Shown here in pieces: positions 17,614-26,067 of a stretch of 64,000 nucleotides of DNA. The stretch spans positions 310,001 through 374,000 of the forward strand of contig NZ_JAIUKZ010000018.1 of NCBI RefSeq assembly GCF_020165985.1, in the 5' to 3' direction. The notes under the pieces are model-generated. The model made no database searches. It was not told the origin of the DNA and saw only the letters and a program-made list of their open reading frames with translations. This stretch comes from Bacillus sp. RAR_GA_16. Its GTDB lineage: Bacteria; Bacillota; Bacilli; Bacillales; Guptibacillaceae. A program made the translations under genes and the position numbers. Within the stretch, counting starts at the first letter, position 1. Each line of letters starts with the position of its first letter.

Positions 17614-19290
17614 TTACTCTACGGCCATAATGTACGCATAAATCGGTTGTTTGCCTTCATGAAGTTCTACTTCAACATCTTCAAACTGCTCTTCAATATA
17701 GGCGACAAGATTTTCTGCTTCTTCTTGCTCAGCATCTTCCCCGTAAATAACCGTCACAATTTCATCGTCTTCTGTAATCATCGTAGATAATAGCGACTTC
17801 GCTACTTCCAAACGATCTTTTTCGGAAACGACGATTTTACCATCAGCAATTCCCATAAAATCGTCTTTTGCAATATCAATCCCATCAATCTTGGTGTCAC
17901 GCACTGCAAAAGTGACTTGACCAGATTTAACGGCCGAAAGGCTTTCTTTCATTGTGCTTTCGTTTGCCTCAGGATCTGCAGAAGGGTTAAAGCCAAGGAG
18001 ACTCGAAATCCCTTGTGGAACCGTTTTTGAAGGAATGACAATCACATTTTCAGTCACAACTGAAGCAGCCTGCTGTGCCGTCATCACAATATTGCTATTG
18101 TTTGGCAAAATGATAATGTTCTCAGCGTACACTTCTTCGATTGCTTTCATGATGTCTTCTGTACTCGGATTCATCGTTTGTCCGCCTGGAATCACAAAAT
18201 TAGCCCCAAGACTTTCAAAAAGCGCAGCAATTCCTTCGCCCATCGAAACCGTAATAATCCCGTATTTCTTACGTTCAGCTGGCTTTTCTTTCTGCTGAGG
18301 CTTTGGACGCTCTTCTTTCACGATCGTTGAGTGTTGCTCACGCATGTTCTCAATCTTAATCTTGATTAAGCTCCCGTAATTTTGTGCATACGTCATAATA
18401 TTCCCAGGATACTCGGTATGCATATGTACTTTCACGAGATCGTCATCAGAAACAACTAACAAAGAATCACCGTGCTTATCAAGTTCATTTCGAAAGGCCT
18501 CTTCATCATAAGGCGATTTAGCGAGCTTCTCTTCTTCAAATTGAACCATAAACTCCGTACAGTAACCAAATTCAATATCTTCTGTTTTCATATGCCCCTG
18601 TGCGCTTTTGTGGTGCTCAGCACGCACGAGCTCATCCATCTTCTCTTCATCTACAGAAGAATCAGGCGTTTCTTTTCCTTCTAGAACGGCTAGGAATCCT
18701 TCATAGATAAGCAATAGACCCTGACCGCCAGAATCAACAACGCCAACTTCTTTTAATACAGGAAGTAGATCAGGCGTGCGGTTTAAAGATTCTTTTCCTT
18801 CTTTCACAACCACTTGCATCAGCTCGACAACATCTGATATTTTCTTGGCAGACTTCACCGCTTTACGAGCCGCATCCTTAGCAACGGTAAGAATTGTGCC
18901 TTCAACTGGCTTCATTACCGCTTTATAGGCAGAATCGACTCCATTCTCAAATGCAGCAGCTAATTCTACGCTTGTAATCTCAGACTTTCCCTCGATTGAC
19001 TTAGAAAACCCGCGGAATAGCTGAGAAAGAATAACGCCAGAATTCCCACGCGCGCCCATTAATAAACCTCTTGCAAAAAGAGAGGCAACGTCTCCTACTT
19101 TATCTGAGCTGCTGGACTTTACTTCAGCTGCTCCTGATGTAATCGTTAAGTTCATATTCGTACCAGTATCTCCATCTGGCACAGGGAAAACATTCAGCGC
19201 ATCAACCATTTTGGCATTTTTTGAAAGGTTGTTTGCTCCTTCAAGGACCATTTGCGCAAAACGCTTCCCATCAATCTTTTCAATCGTCAC
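17614..19290 (-). CDS. yloV: DhaL-type fatty acid kinase subunit YloV/FakA
   Basis: YloV is the homologue of FakA, the ATP-binding subunit of fatty acid kinase, which phosphorylates exogenous fatty acids bound to FakB so they can enter phospholipid synthesis. The 558-aa protein has an N-terminal DhaL domain with VPDGDTGTNMNLT (about 35-47) and GARGNSGVILSQL (about 76-88), a middle region, and a C-terminal DegV-like domain starting near KKYGIITVSMGEG (about 340). It lies 22 nt after yloU. The kinase role is transferred from FakA of Staphylococcus aureus. Confidence 0.9.
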   Translation of the reverse strand: MTIEKIDGKRFAQMVLEGANNLSKNAKMVDALNVFPVPDGDTGTNMNLTITSGAAEVKSSSSDKVGDVASLFARGLLMGARGNSGVILSQLFRGFSKSIEGKSEITSVELAAAFENGVDSAYKAVMKPVEGTILTVAKDAARKAVKSAKKISDVVELMQVVVKEGKESLNRTPDLLPVLKEVGVVDSGGQGLLLIYEGFLAVLEGKETPDSSVDEEKMDELVRAEHHKSAQGHMKTEDIEFGYCTEFMVQFEEEKLAKSPYDEEAFRNELDKHGDSLLVVSDDDLVKVHMHTEYPGNIMTYAQNYGSLIKIKIENMREQHSTIVKEERPKPQQKEKPAERKKYGIITVSMGEGIAALFESLGANFVIPGGQTMNPSTEDIMKAIEEVYAENIIILPNNSNIVMTAQQAASVVTENVIVIPSKTVPQGISSLLGFNPSADPEANESTMKESLSAVKSGQVTFAVRDTKIDGIDIAKDDFMGIADGKIVVSEKDRLEVAKSLLSTMITEDDEIVTVIYGEDAEQEEAENLVAYIEEQFEDVEVELHEGKQPIYAYIMAVE

Positions 19291-19312
19291 AGACTTTTCC
19301 TCCTAACTCCAC

Positions 19313-19675
19313 TTAAGGGTTTGTAACTCTAACCCCTTGGACGTAGATGTTTACTGAATCAACTGATAGCCCGAGCATTTGATCAAGCTGATATTTTACT
19401 TTCGTTTGGACATTGTGAGCCACTTCCGAAATTTTTGTGCCATAGCTGACGATAATGTACATATCAATGTTAAGCTCATCTTCATCTTTTCGTACGACAA
19501 TTCCTCTGCTAAAGTTATCTTTTCCCAACAGTTCAGTAATGCCGTCTTTTAATTGCTTTTGTGAAGCCATTCCAACGATACCATAACAATCAATTGCTGC
19601 GCCACCTGCAATTGCAGCGACTACTTCCGTCGAAATATCAATTTGTCCGTATTGGGTTTTCATTTCAATTGCCAT
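19313..19675 (-). CDS. yloU: Asp23/Gls24 family protein YloU
   Basis: YloU belongs to the Asp23/Gls24 family of small envelope-associated proteins that is nearly always encoded before the fakA gene. The 120-aa protein shows GQIDISTEVVAAIAGGAAID near the start and NVQTKVKYQLDQMLGL then VDSVNIYVQGVRV near the end. It lacks a signal peptide or membrane segment. It is the first gene of a two-gene unit divergent from rpmB. A link to membrane or fatty acid homeostasis is inferred from the conserved pairing with yloV. Confidence 0.88.
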   Translation of the reverse strand: MAIEMKTQYGQIDISTEVVAAIAGGAAIDCYGIVGMASQKQLKDGITELLGKDNFSRGIVVRKDEDELNIDMYIIVSYGTKISEVAHNVQTKVKYQLDQMLGLSVDSVNIYVQGVRVTNP

Positions 19676-19883
19676 TATATTTCCTCCCTTAGCGATTTAA
19701 GAATTGACCACTCTATCCTCAATAAAGATTGTGTACATAAAATTATAAAGTAAAATAAATCCTTTGCAGAGCTAACGTTATTTTACTACAATATCACGTA
19801 TAATAAAAGTTCATCATGAAAAAGCTCTATTGTGATAAGCTTTTACTGTTAAGTTTTTTTCTTGATAAGACGTGTTAAACATC
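19676..19883. other. Divergent intergenic region yloU / rpmB
   Basis: The AT-rich gap holds the upstream regions of both genes. On the minus strand a TATAAT at 19742-19747 lies about 67 nt before yloU, but no good -35 is at the right distance. No additional ORF is supported. Confidence 0.4.
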
Positions 19884-19912
19884 TTGCATTCACCAAACCT
19901 ACATGATACTAT
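19884..19912 (+). promoter_or_regulatory. Sigma-A promoter of rpmB
   Basis: TTGCAT and TACTAT are 17 nt apart on the plus strand, about 60 nt before rpmB. Confidence 0.65.
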
Positions 19913-19924
19913 AGTGGAGGATTT

Positions 19925-19954
19925 ATCCTGCACTTTTTGTGCAATGTAGGACAG
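19925..19954 (+). other. Hairpin in the rpmB leader
   Basis: TCCTGCAC and GTGC..AGGA pair around TTTTT with a small internal bulge in the short untranslated leader, ending about 16 nt before the rpmB start. It could affect translation or message stability. Autoregulation by L28 is only a guess. Confidence 0.4.
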
Positions 19955-19970
19955 TAAGGAGGTAGAAACA

Positions 19971-20156
19971 ATGGCTAAATGTGCAATCACTGGACGCAAG
20001 ACTTCGTTTGGTAACAAGCGTTCTCACGCGTTGAATACAACAAAACGTAAATTTGGAGCTAACCTTCAAAAGGTACGCATCATGGTAGATGGTAAACCTA
20101 AGAAAGTTTATGTATCTGCTCGTGCTCTTAAATCAGGTAAAATCGAACGCGCATAG
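19971..20156 (+). CDS. rpmB: 50S ribosomal protein L28
   Basis: L28 is a small basic large-subunit protein. The 61-aa product matches the family: [20 protein letters not shown] at the start, [20 protein letters not shown] in the middle and SARALKSG near the end. AAGGAGGT precedes the ATG at a good distance. It is monocistronic on the plus strand, divergent from yloU and convergent with spoVM, the same local arrangement as in B. subtilis. It is bounded by its own promoter and a terminator. Confidence 0.98.
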   Translation: MAKCAITGRKTSFGNKRSHALNTTKRKFGANLQKVRIMVDGKPKKVYVSARALKSGKIERA

Positions 20157-20162
20157 TAACGT

Positions 20163-20193
20163 AAAAAAAGCACCCAATAATGGGTGCTTTTTT
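20163..20193. terminator. Bidirectional terminator rpmB / spoVM
   Basis: AAAAAAAGCACCCA and TGGGTGCTTTTTT flank a 4-nt ATAA loop. With A- and T-runs on both sides it can stop rpmB transcripts on plus and spoVM transcripts on minus. Confidence 0.9.
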
Positions 20194-20201
20194 CATTCCT
20201 G

Positions 20202-20285
20202 CTATTCATTTTTTTTGAAAGACCCGAGTACTGCTCTCACAAAACCACCGAGAAATTTTGGCAATTTAATCGTATAAAACTTCAT
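20202..20285 (-). CDS. spoVM: Stage V sporulation peptide SpoVM
   Basis: SpoVM is an amphipathic peptide that recognises the convex forespore membrane and anchors SpoIVA for coat assembly. I read 27 codons, MKFYTIKLPKFLGGFVRAVL then GSFKKNE, almost identical to the 26-residue B. subtilis peptide with the same proline at position 9. The ribosome binding site is very strong (GAGGAGGGGG). It sits between rpmB and thiN as in B. subtilis. A sigma-E promoter would be expected; only partial matches were seen upstream, so none is called. Confidence 0.95.
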   Translation of the reverse strand: MKFYTIKLPKFLGGFVRAVLGSFKKNE

Positions 20286-20383
20286 ATTTCCCCCTCCTCA
20301 GAAAGTCAAAGATGGACCCCAGGATGAACAATATGAGAATATAAGATGCATTACTATTATATTCGCCGAAATTGAAATAGTAC

Positions 20384-21043
20384 CTAAACCTGCTCGGCGT
20401 CCGAACTTCTTACCACCAATAGTATGCCGCTATTAAATGAATAAGACCCAATTTCCTCAACCAGTTCATTGCTAATACAAAGACTTGATCCCCATGAAAT
20501 GTGCCTTTCTTCAAGTGGATACCGATAACCAATTAACGTTAAGCCCGTCACTTCTGGAGTAAAAGAAAGGAATGACATATAAGGAAAGCGTTTGTCCTTT
20601 TGAGCAAAGTAAGTGCCAGGTTCTTTCATTTCTAACCGATTTAATTTATCCTCTATCGTCAGTTGCACATTTGCTTTCACGCCCTTGATTAGCATTTGAA
20701 CGTTCATCCAACTATGATCAAGTCTCCCGCCAGTGACGCCAAACATTGTAATCGTCTCTGGTTTTTCATCGATTGCCCAATCGAGGGCTATTTCAAGATC
20801 CGTGTGGTTTTTTTCAGATGGATAAACGGTAAAAGGTAAATCATGCGTTTCCATCCATTTACGTTCTTCTACGCTTACAGAATCAAAATCCCCAAATCCG
20901 TGTTCAGGAATGACACCATTTTTTAAGAGTGTATAGACACCGCGATCCACACCAATCCACCTAACATCCTTTTCATTAAGAAGACGAGCAGGGAGGTCTT
21001 CTTCCGGTCCACCTGCTACGATATAAATGTGCTTTGCCTTCAT
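20384..21043 (-). CDS. thiN: Thiamine pyrophosphokinase
   Basis: ThiN transfers pyrophosphate from ATP to thiamine, giving the cofactor TPP directly. The 219-aa protein has the N-terminal catalytic domain with GVDRGVYTLL, GDFDSV (acidic metal site, about 51-56), YPSEKNHTDLEIALDWA and GGRLDH, followed by the smaller C-terminal beta domain that binds thiamine. Its ATG overlaps the end of the thiT-like gene by four bases, so salvage import and pyrophosphorylation are probably coordinated. spoVM follows downstream. Confidence 0.95.
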   Translation of the reverse strand: MKAKHIYIVAGGPEEDLPARLLNEKDVRWIGVDRGVYTLLKNGVIPEHGFGDFDSVSVEERKWMETHDLPFTVYPSEKNHTDLEIALDWAIDEKPETITMFGVTGGRLDHSWMNVQMLIKGVKANVQLTIEDKLNRLEMKEPGTYFAQKDKRFPYMSFLSFTPEVTGLTLIGYRYPLEERHISWGSSLCISNELVEEIGSYSFNSGILLVVRSSDAEQV

Positions 21044-21591
21044 CCTTTATGCACCAATTTCGGCGCTTGATGAGAGAGCAAAGCAAGCACAATGATGGAG
21101 ACAACAGCCGTGGGGAGTAAATAAGACGCGTTGTAAAGGAATGAATACAAAGCCACTGGCGTTCCTTCTGGCGCCATATCGCCGAACCAGATGACACCAG
21201 AAATAAAATGACTGACCAATCGTAGGAATGATCCCGTAAAGCATCCGAGAACGATCATTGTCAGGCGCTTTCGTTTTGGCGTGTCTACTCTCACGCTAAA
21301 AATCCCTGCCATCCCAACAATCATGAAGGCGATGGGGTAATCTAGTAAAAATTGAATCGGATGTACGTAAAAGGGCGGAACAATTAGCGGTTGCAAAATA
21401 CCAACCAATAGTCCTGTCGTTAATCCGGCACCTAGCCCTCTTCGATAAGCGATTAGAAAAATGGGCACCATCGCAAGCGATACGGAGCCGCCATTTGGCC
21501 AAAGTCTAATGGACAATAAATCTAGTATCACACCAACTGCAGCCATTAAAGCGATTTCTACAAGCAAAAGAAGTCGATTATCTTTCTTCAT
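21040..21591 (-). CDS. thiT: Thiamine ECF transporter S component, ThiT family
   Basis: ThiT is the membrane substrate-binding subunit that brings thiamine in through the shared ECF transport module. The 183-aa hydrophobic protein has about six membrane segments and typical family features: an arginine/proline-rich SIRLWPNGGSVSLAMVP region (about 31-47 from this start) and FLLDYPIAF. The ATG at 21591 is chosen because the only good ribosome binding site, GGAGG, lies 11 nt upstream and contains the alternative in-frame TTG. It overlaps thiN by four bases. This gene is not in this locus in B. subtilis, and I see no TPP riboswitch upstream, which is unusual for thiT. Confidence 0.88.
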   Translation of the reverse strand: MKKDNRLLLLVEIALMAAVGVILDLLSIRLWPNGGSVSLAMVPIFLIAYRRGLGAGLTTGLLVGILQPLIVPPFYVHPIQFLLDYPIAFMIVGMAGIFSVRVDTPKRKRLTMIVLGCFTGSFLRLVSHFISGVIWFGDMAPEGTPVALYSFLYNASYLLPTAVVSIIVLALLSHQAPKLVHKG

Positions 21592-21627
21592 GAATCCTAA
21601 TTCCTCCAAACCTGGGTAAACCCTTAT

Positions 21628-21659
21628 TAAAAAACAGCGGGAAAAGCCCCGCTGTTTTA
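21628..21659 (-). terminator. Terminator after rpe
   Basis: AAAACAGCGGG and CCCGCTGTTTT pair around GCTTTT on the minus strand, followed by a short T-run. It overlaps the rpe stop and lies only about 37 nt before thiT, so thiT-thiN may depend on read-through. Confidence 0.85.
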
Positions 21660-22304
21660 TGATTGCCGAATCTGATCAATGGCTGCTTTCCGATCAGACT
21701 GATTATAAATAGCCGATCCTGCAACGAGAACGGTAGCGCCTGCTTCAATACATGCGCGCGCTGTATCAGCATTCACGCCGCCGTCCACTTCAATTTCAGG
21801 AGCAACGCCTAGTGATTCAGCAAGTTGTTTTGTTTCTGTAATCTTAGAAAGGACGCGATCAATAAATGCCTGCCCTCCAAAGCCAGGATTTACCGTCATT
21901 AGTAACACTAAATCGACGTCCTCGATCACATGCTTAATCGCATCCACAGGTGTAGCTGGATTAATAACAACGCCCGCTTTCACACCTTTACTCTTGATTA
22001 GTTGAATCGTGCGGTGCAGATGCGGGCAAGCCTCCGCATGGACCGTCAGGATATCTGCGCCAGCGTCCGCAAATTCTTCAATATATTGATCCGGATTTTC
22101 AATCATAAGATGAACATCTAACGGGAGTGAAGTTACTGGACGTAATGCTCGTACAATCGGCGCACCGATTGTAATATTCGGAACAAAATGTCCGTCCATC
22201 ACGTCTACGTGAATATAGTCAGCTCCTGCTGCTTCGACATCTTTCACTTCCTCACCTAATCGAGCAAAATCTGAAGCTAGAATAGAAGGGGCAATCTTTA
22301 TCAT
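21657..22304 (-). CDS. rpe: Ribulose-phosphate 3-epimerase
   Basis: Rpe interconverts ribulose 5-phosphate and xylulose 5-phosphate in the pentose phosphate pathway. The 215-aa TIM-barrel protein has APSILASDFARLGEE at the start, HVDVMDGHFVPN (about 33-44) with metal ligands, the loop VLLMTVNPGFGGQ and the phosphate-binding EVDGGVN near the end. It starts one base after rsgA and is followed by a terminator. All catalytic aspartates and histidines are present. Confidence 0.98.
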   Translation of the reverse strand: MIKIAPSILASDFARLGEEVKDVEAAGADYIHVDVMDGHFVPNITIGAPIVRALRPVTSLPLDVHLMIENPDQYIEEFADAGADILTVHAEACPHLHRTIQLIKSKGVKAGVVINPATPVDAIKHVIEDVDLVLLMTVNPGFGGQAFIDRVLSKITETKQLAESLGVAPEIEVDGGVNADTARACIEAGATVLVAGSAIYNQSDRKAAIDQIRQS

Positions 22305-22305
22305 G

Positions 22306-23193
22306 TTAATACCTCCGTTTTTGATCCTTTATTTCTTGAAAAAAAGAAGAATAATGGTCGTAGCGATACGCCTTAATCTCTTCATTGTCTACTGCAGTTT
22401 TAACCGCGCACCCCGGTTCTGATTGGTGTGTACACGCTCGAAACTTACATTCGCTACTTTTCTCTTGTATCTCAGGAAAATAAAGCCATAGATCGTCTGC
22501 TTCAATCCCTCTAAAATCGAGTGAACTAAAACCAGGCGTGTCAGCGACAAGACCTGATCCAAAAGGAATGAGTTCAACATGTCTCGTCGTATGCTTTCCT
22601 CGACCAAGATGAGTAGAGATATCACTGGTATCAAGCTCTAGATCCGGATTAATGGCATTTAAAAGGGAGGACTTCCCAACGCCAGATTGTCCCGCAAACA
22701 CCGTCACTTTTTCTTGGAAATAGGGTTCTATTTCCGATACTCCAGAGAGGCTCTGGGCAGACGAAACAATCACATCGTACCCGACAGTCCGGTAATCATC
22801 CGCATAGGACATGATTTCATTCTCTTCAGCATCTGAAACTAGATCGATCTTTGAAATGCAGATAATCGGTCGAATATCACTCGCTTCAATATGAACAAGA
22901 AATTTATCAAGAAGCTGCGTATTAAACGTCGGTTGAGTGGCTGAAAATACAAGAAATGCCTGATCCACATTGGCGATTGGAGGACGGACTAACTCATTTT
23001 CTCTTTCCTTAATTTCAAGAACATAGCCATCCGTTTTATTTTCTGCTTCATACACGACATAATCGCCTACAAGAGGGGTGATCTTTCGCTTTCTAAAATT
23101 CCCTCGCCCTCTACACTGATAAATTTCTTTATTCGATTCATCCTGCACGTAATAAAAGCCGCTTAACGCTTTAATGATTCTTCCATCTGCCAT
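22306..23193 (-). CDS. rsgA: Small ribosomal subunit GTPase RsgA
   Basis: RsgA (YloQ, CpgA) is a circularly permuted GTPase that checks late 30S assembly. The 295-aa product starts at the ATG at 23193 (MADGRIIKALSGFYYV), which has AAGGAG 8 nt upstream and the family N-terminus; the open frame runs upstream inside prkC but only by chance. Motif order is permuted: ISKIDLV (G4, about 115) comes before GQSGVGKSSLL (G1) and DTPGFSS (G3). A C-terminal zinc site is visible as CKFRACTHQSEPGC. In B. subtilis PrkC phosphorylates this protein, and prkC lies directly upstream. Confidence 0.96.
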   Translation of the reverse strand: MADGRIIKALSGFYYVQDESNKEIYQCRGRGNFRKRKITPLVGDYVVYEAENKTDGYVLEIKERENELVRPPIANVDQAFLVFSATQPTFNTQLLDKFLVHIEASDIRPIICISKIDLVSDAEENEIMSYADDYRTVGYDVIVSSAQSLSGVSEIEPYFQEKVTVFAGQSGVGKSSLLNAINPDLELDTSDISTHLGRGKHTTRHVELIPFGSGLVADTPGFSSLDFRGIEADDLWLYFPEIQEKSSECKFRACTHQSEPGCAVKTAVDNEEIKAYRYDHYSSFFQEIKDQKRRY

Positions 23194-23203
23194 GTAGGAC
23201 TCC

Positions 23204-25252
23204 TTACTCATTTTTTCCGTATTTTTGTTTTGCTTCTTCATACGTGATGGTTTTCGAGTTTTCTTTCTTCTCTTTGCCATCCACTAAGGTTTTATACGAA
23301 GCTTCCTCGCCAGGATAGATCGTTAAATCAAATTTAATTTCTTTCGTTTCTGTAACGGTTTCCGAGATTTCTTCGCCTTCTGTTGTCGAATCTTTGTAAA
23401 GAATTTCAATTAAATGTTCCTCGCCCTTTTTCACATCGACCTTAAAGGAGTTTGGAACAACGATCGCCTCATCTTCAGGAGAAGGCTCAGGCTGTGGTTC
23501 TGGTTCTGGTTCGGGCTCATGCTCTGGTTCGGGCTCAGGTTCCGGTTCCGGCTCAGGTTCTGGCTCAGGACCTTTCGATAAGGTAATTGTGATCTCGTCA
23601 CCTTTTTTAACTTCAGCTGCAGTACTTGGCGAATGTGAGAGGACGGTACCTTCATCTACTGAATCACTAAATTCCGGCTCATCATAAGAGAGGGTTAATT
23701 TTTTTCCTTGCGCATATTCCTCCACTTCTTCTTTCGTTTTACCTTTTAGATCTTGAAGAGGAAAAGATTCCGGTCCTAGACTATACCAAATGACAATTGT
23801 ATCCTCTGTTGGTAGTACCATTTTTCCTGCCTCAGGGTTTTGATCATAAATTTCACCCTCAGCATAATCATCACTAAATTCGCTTTCATATTTTACGCCC
23901 TTGAAGCCCTGTTCTCTTAATAAAGCTTCCACTTCATCTTTTTGTTTTCCTATATAATCGCCGAGCTCGGTTTTTTCAGCCCCCATACTCACATAGAGGG
24001 TAACGGTACTATCTTCTTTCACCATTGTTCCAGAAGTCGGATCCTGACTAATGACATCATCTTCCTCTACTTCTTCACTAAACTGCTCTTCTTTTTTTAC
24101 ATCAAAATTTTGTTCTATTAAAGCTGATCTTGCTTCCTCGTATTCCATTCCTGTTACATCCGGAACTTCCACATCACTCACATAAAAGAGATCCGGCATA
24201 AATGCAAATGCTAGCGCACCTGCGCCCCCAAGAAGTAAGAGGATGAGCATCACGATTATCGCGATCTTTCCTGCTTTCTTTTTCTTTTTGGGTGGAGGCT
24301 CATTAGGTTCATCCTGTTGAACAGGTTGTTGCGGCATCGTATTTTCTGTTACATTTTGTTGATTTGGCGTGACAGGAGTAAGAATTTTTGTCGCTTCCTC
24401 ATCGTCTGGTTCAGACGGTTTTCCGTAAATTTTTGTTGGATCAAGGGCCATGTCTAGCGCATCATACATTTCTTGCGCACTTTGATAGCGTTGAACTGGC
24501 TCTTTCGCCATCGCCTTCATAATAATATGCTCAACATTTTTAGGTAAAGAAGTATTAATGAGGCTTGGCTTAGGAAAGCGATCTTGTAGGTGCTTTAGCG
24601 CTACAGATACAGGGGAATCACCTGAAAAAGGAAGGACTCCCGTTACCATTTCGTATAGCACAACACCAAGAGAATAAATATCCGATCGTTCATTCGCTAG
24701 TGCTCCGCGCGCTTGTTCCGGTGAAAAGTAATGAACGGAGCCGAGAACCGAATTCGTATGTGTAATCGTTGCAGAAGTCATCGCCATCGCAATCCCAAAA
24801 TCCGTTACCTTCGCATCTCCATATTCATCAATCAGAATATTATGAGGCTTAATATCTCGGTGAATAATATGATTTTCATGGGCATGCTCAATCGCAGACG
24901 TCATTTGTTTCATAATATCTAGCGCTTCTTCAATAGGGAGAGCACCACGATCACGAATTTTTTGCTTTAGCGTTGTCCCTGCAACGTATTCCATAACGAT
25001 ATAGTAAAAGTCTTCTTCTTCACCAACGTCATAGATTGAAACGACATTTGGATGGGCAAGACTTGTTGCTGCTTCTGCTTCCCTCCGAAACCGCTTGATA
25101 AAATCATCATCTTGTGAGAATTCAGGACGGAGCAATTTAACCGCAACGGTCCGATCTAGAATCAAATCTAAAGCTCGATAGACGATAGCCATGCCGCCGT
25201 CACCAATGACTTCAAGCAGTTTGTAACGTCCATTAATATGCTTTCCTAGCAT
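23204..25252 (-). CDS. prkC: PASTA Ser/Thr protein kinase PrkC
   Basis: PrkC is a membrane Ser/Thr kinase that senses muropeptides and controls germination and cell-wall-related responses. The 682-aa protein has a kinase domain (1-270: GDGGMAIVYRA, AVKLL lysine, HRDIKPHNIL, DFGIAM), a proline- and lysine-rich juxtamembrane region, one membrane segment (about 332-352), three PASTA repeats (about 356-560), then an unusual glutamate-proline linker of about 35 residues and a 90-residue charged C-terminal part. It overlaps prpC by 7 nt (ATGCTAG). B. subtilis PrkC is 648 aa, and the extra length is mainly the EP linker and tail. Confidence 0.96.
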   Translation of the reverse strand: MLGKHINGRYKLLEVIGDGGMAIVYRALDLILDRTVAVKLLRPEFSQDDDFIKRFRREAEAATSLAHPNVVSIYDVGEEEDFYYIVMEYVAGTTLKQKIRDRGALPIEEALDIMKQMTSAIEHAHENHIIHRDIKPHNILIDEYGDAKVTDFGIAMAMTSATITHTNSVLGSVHYFSPEQARGALANERSDIYSLGVVLYEMVTGVLPFSGDSPVSVALKHLQDRFPKPSLINTSLPKNVEHIIMKAMAKEPVQRYQSAQEMYDALDMALDPTKIYGKPSEPDDEEATKILTPVTPNQQNVTENTMPQQPVQQDEPNEPPPKKKKKAGKIAIIVMLILLLLGGAGALAFAFMPDLFYVSDVEVPDVTGMEYEEARSALIEQNFDVKKEEQFSEEVEEDDVISQDPTSGTMVKEDSTVTLYVSMGAEKTELGDYIGKQKDEVEALLREQGFKGVKYESEFSDDYAEGEIYDQNPEAGKMVLPTEDTIVIWYSLGPESFPLQDLKGKTKEEVEEYAQGKKLTLSYDEPEFSDSVDEGTVLSHSPSTAAEVKKGDEITITLSKGPEPEPEPEPEPEPEPEHEPEPEPEPQPEPSPEDEAIVVPNSFKVDVKKGEEHLIEILYKDSTTEGEEISETVTETKEIKFDLTIYPGEEASYKTLVDGKEKKENSKTITYEEAKQKYGKNE
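23484..23567 (-). repeat. Hexanucleotide repeat in prkC (Glu-Pro tract)
   Basis: About 14 tandem units of consensus GGYTCN (plus strand) encode alternating Glu-Pro, with one His and one Gln interruption. It lies between the third PASTA repeat and the C-terminal tail. Hexamer gain or loss keeps frame, so linker length can vary between strains. Confidence 0.9.
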
Positions 25253-26004
25253 GAGGATTCACTTCCAGAAGGAGAAGAGTTCTCAATAATGGCAACCGTA
25301 ATATTGTCCTCTCCACCTGCTTCGTTCGCTAATCGAATAAGCTCTGTTGCCTTTTCTTTAAGAGAGCGTTCAGAATTCATCACTTTTTCCAAATCTCGAT
25401 CAGAAACTTTATTCGTTAATCCATCGGAGCAAAAGAGGGCTGCTTGATGCTCTTCCCACTCGAACGTATGAACATCCACCTTCACATCCTCATCTGTTCC
25501 AAGTGCACGAAGAAGTACGTTTTTACGAGGATGATCTTCTGCTTCTTCTTCAGAGAGCTGCCCGCTTTTGACAAGTTCGTTTACAAGAGAATGGTCACTC
25601 GTTTTTTGATCAAGGACACGATCTCCGAATAGATAAGCACGACTATCGCCAACGTGACCAATCGTAATAAATTCATCCGTGCAAACAGCGGCGACAAGTG
25701 TGGTTCCCATCCCAGCATATTCTGGTTTCTCTTTCGAAAAAGCGAGGATGGTTTCGTTTGCTTTTCGGATGGTATGTAGAAGCCATGCTTCCGCTCTTCC
25801 CGGGCGAAATCCAGCTTTTTCTTCTTTCCAACCTATCTCCATGGATTCAACTGCTAGTGCGCTTGCCACGTCACCTGCCTGGTGACCGCCCATTCCATCT
25901 GCTACAATCACCAGATATTCATCTTGATGATTGCAAAGAAATGTTGTGCTATCTTCATTGTATGCTCTTACCTGGCCTTGATCTGTCAATGCGATTGCTT
26001 GCAT
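25246..26004 (-). CDS. prpC: PP2C phosphatase PrpC
   Basis: PrpC is the metal-dependent PP2C phosphatase that reverses PrkC phosphorylation. The 252-aa protein has the full motif set: VRAYNEDS at the start, VADGMGGHQAGDVAS (about 35-49), GHVGDSRAYLF, CSDGLTN and GEDNITVAII near the end. The last 7 nt overlap prkC, so kinase and phosphatase are translationally coupled. In B. subtilis rlmN lies between rsmB and prpC; here only a 77-nt gap with a hairpin remains. Confidence 0.97.
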   Translation of the reverse strand: MQAIALTDQGQVRAYNEDSTTFLCNHQDEYLVIVADGMGGHQAGDVASALAVESMEIGWKEEKAGFRPGRAEAWLLHTIRKANETILAFSKEKPEYAGMGTTLVAAVCTDEFITIGHVGDSRAYLFGDRVLDQKTSDHSLVNELVKSGQLSEEEAEDHPRKNVLLRALGTDEDVKVDVHTFEWEEHQAALFCSDGLTNKVSDRDLEKVMNSERSLKEKATELIRLANEAGGEDNITVAIIENSSPSGSESSC

Positions 26005-26043
26005 GTGATTACCCCGTCTCCTCTTATCACAAGAATGCGGGAA

Positions 26044-26067
26044 GAATCGCCTTTAAAGAGGCGATTC
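26044..26067 (-). other. Hairpin between rsmB and prpC
   Basis: A 9-bp stem (GAATCGCCT with AGGCGATTC) around a 6-nt loop lies in the rsmB-prpC gap. On the minus strand it is followed by TTCCCG, not a T-run, so strong termination is unlikely. It marks the place where rlmN stands in B. subtilis. Confidence 0.5.

Noticed and set aside
20286-20383. Sigma-E promoter for spoVM
   Set aside because: TCATATT and CATATTGT resemble sigma-E hexamers, but no pair has the right spacing, so no promoter is called.
21610-21656. TPP riboswitch before thiT
   Set aside because: The gap is under 50 nt and is filled by the rpe terminator; no CTGAGA or similar conserved TPP core is present.
26044-26067. Intrinsic terminator after rsmB
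   Set aside because: The stem is good but no T-run follows, so it is recorded only as a hairpin.
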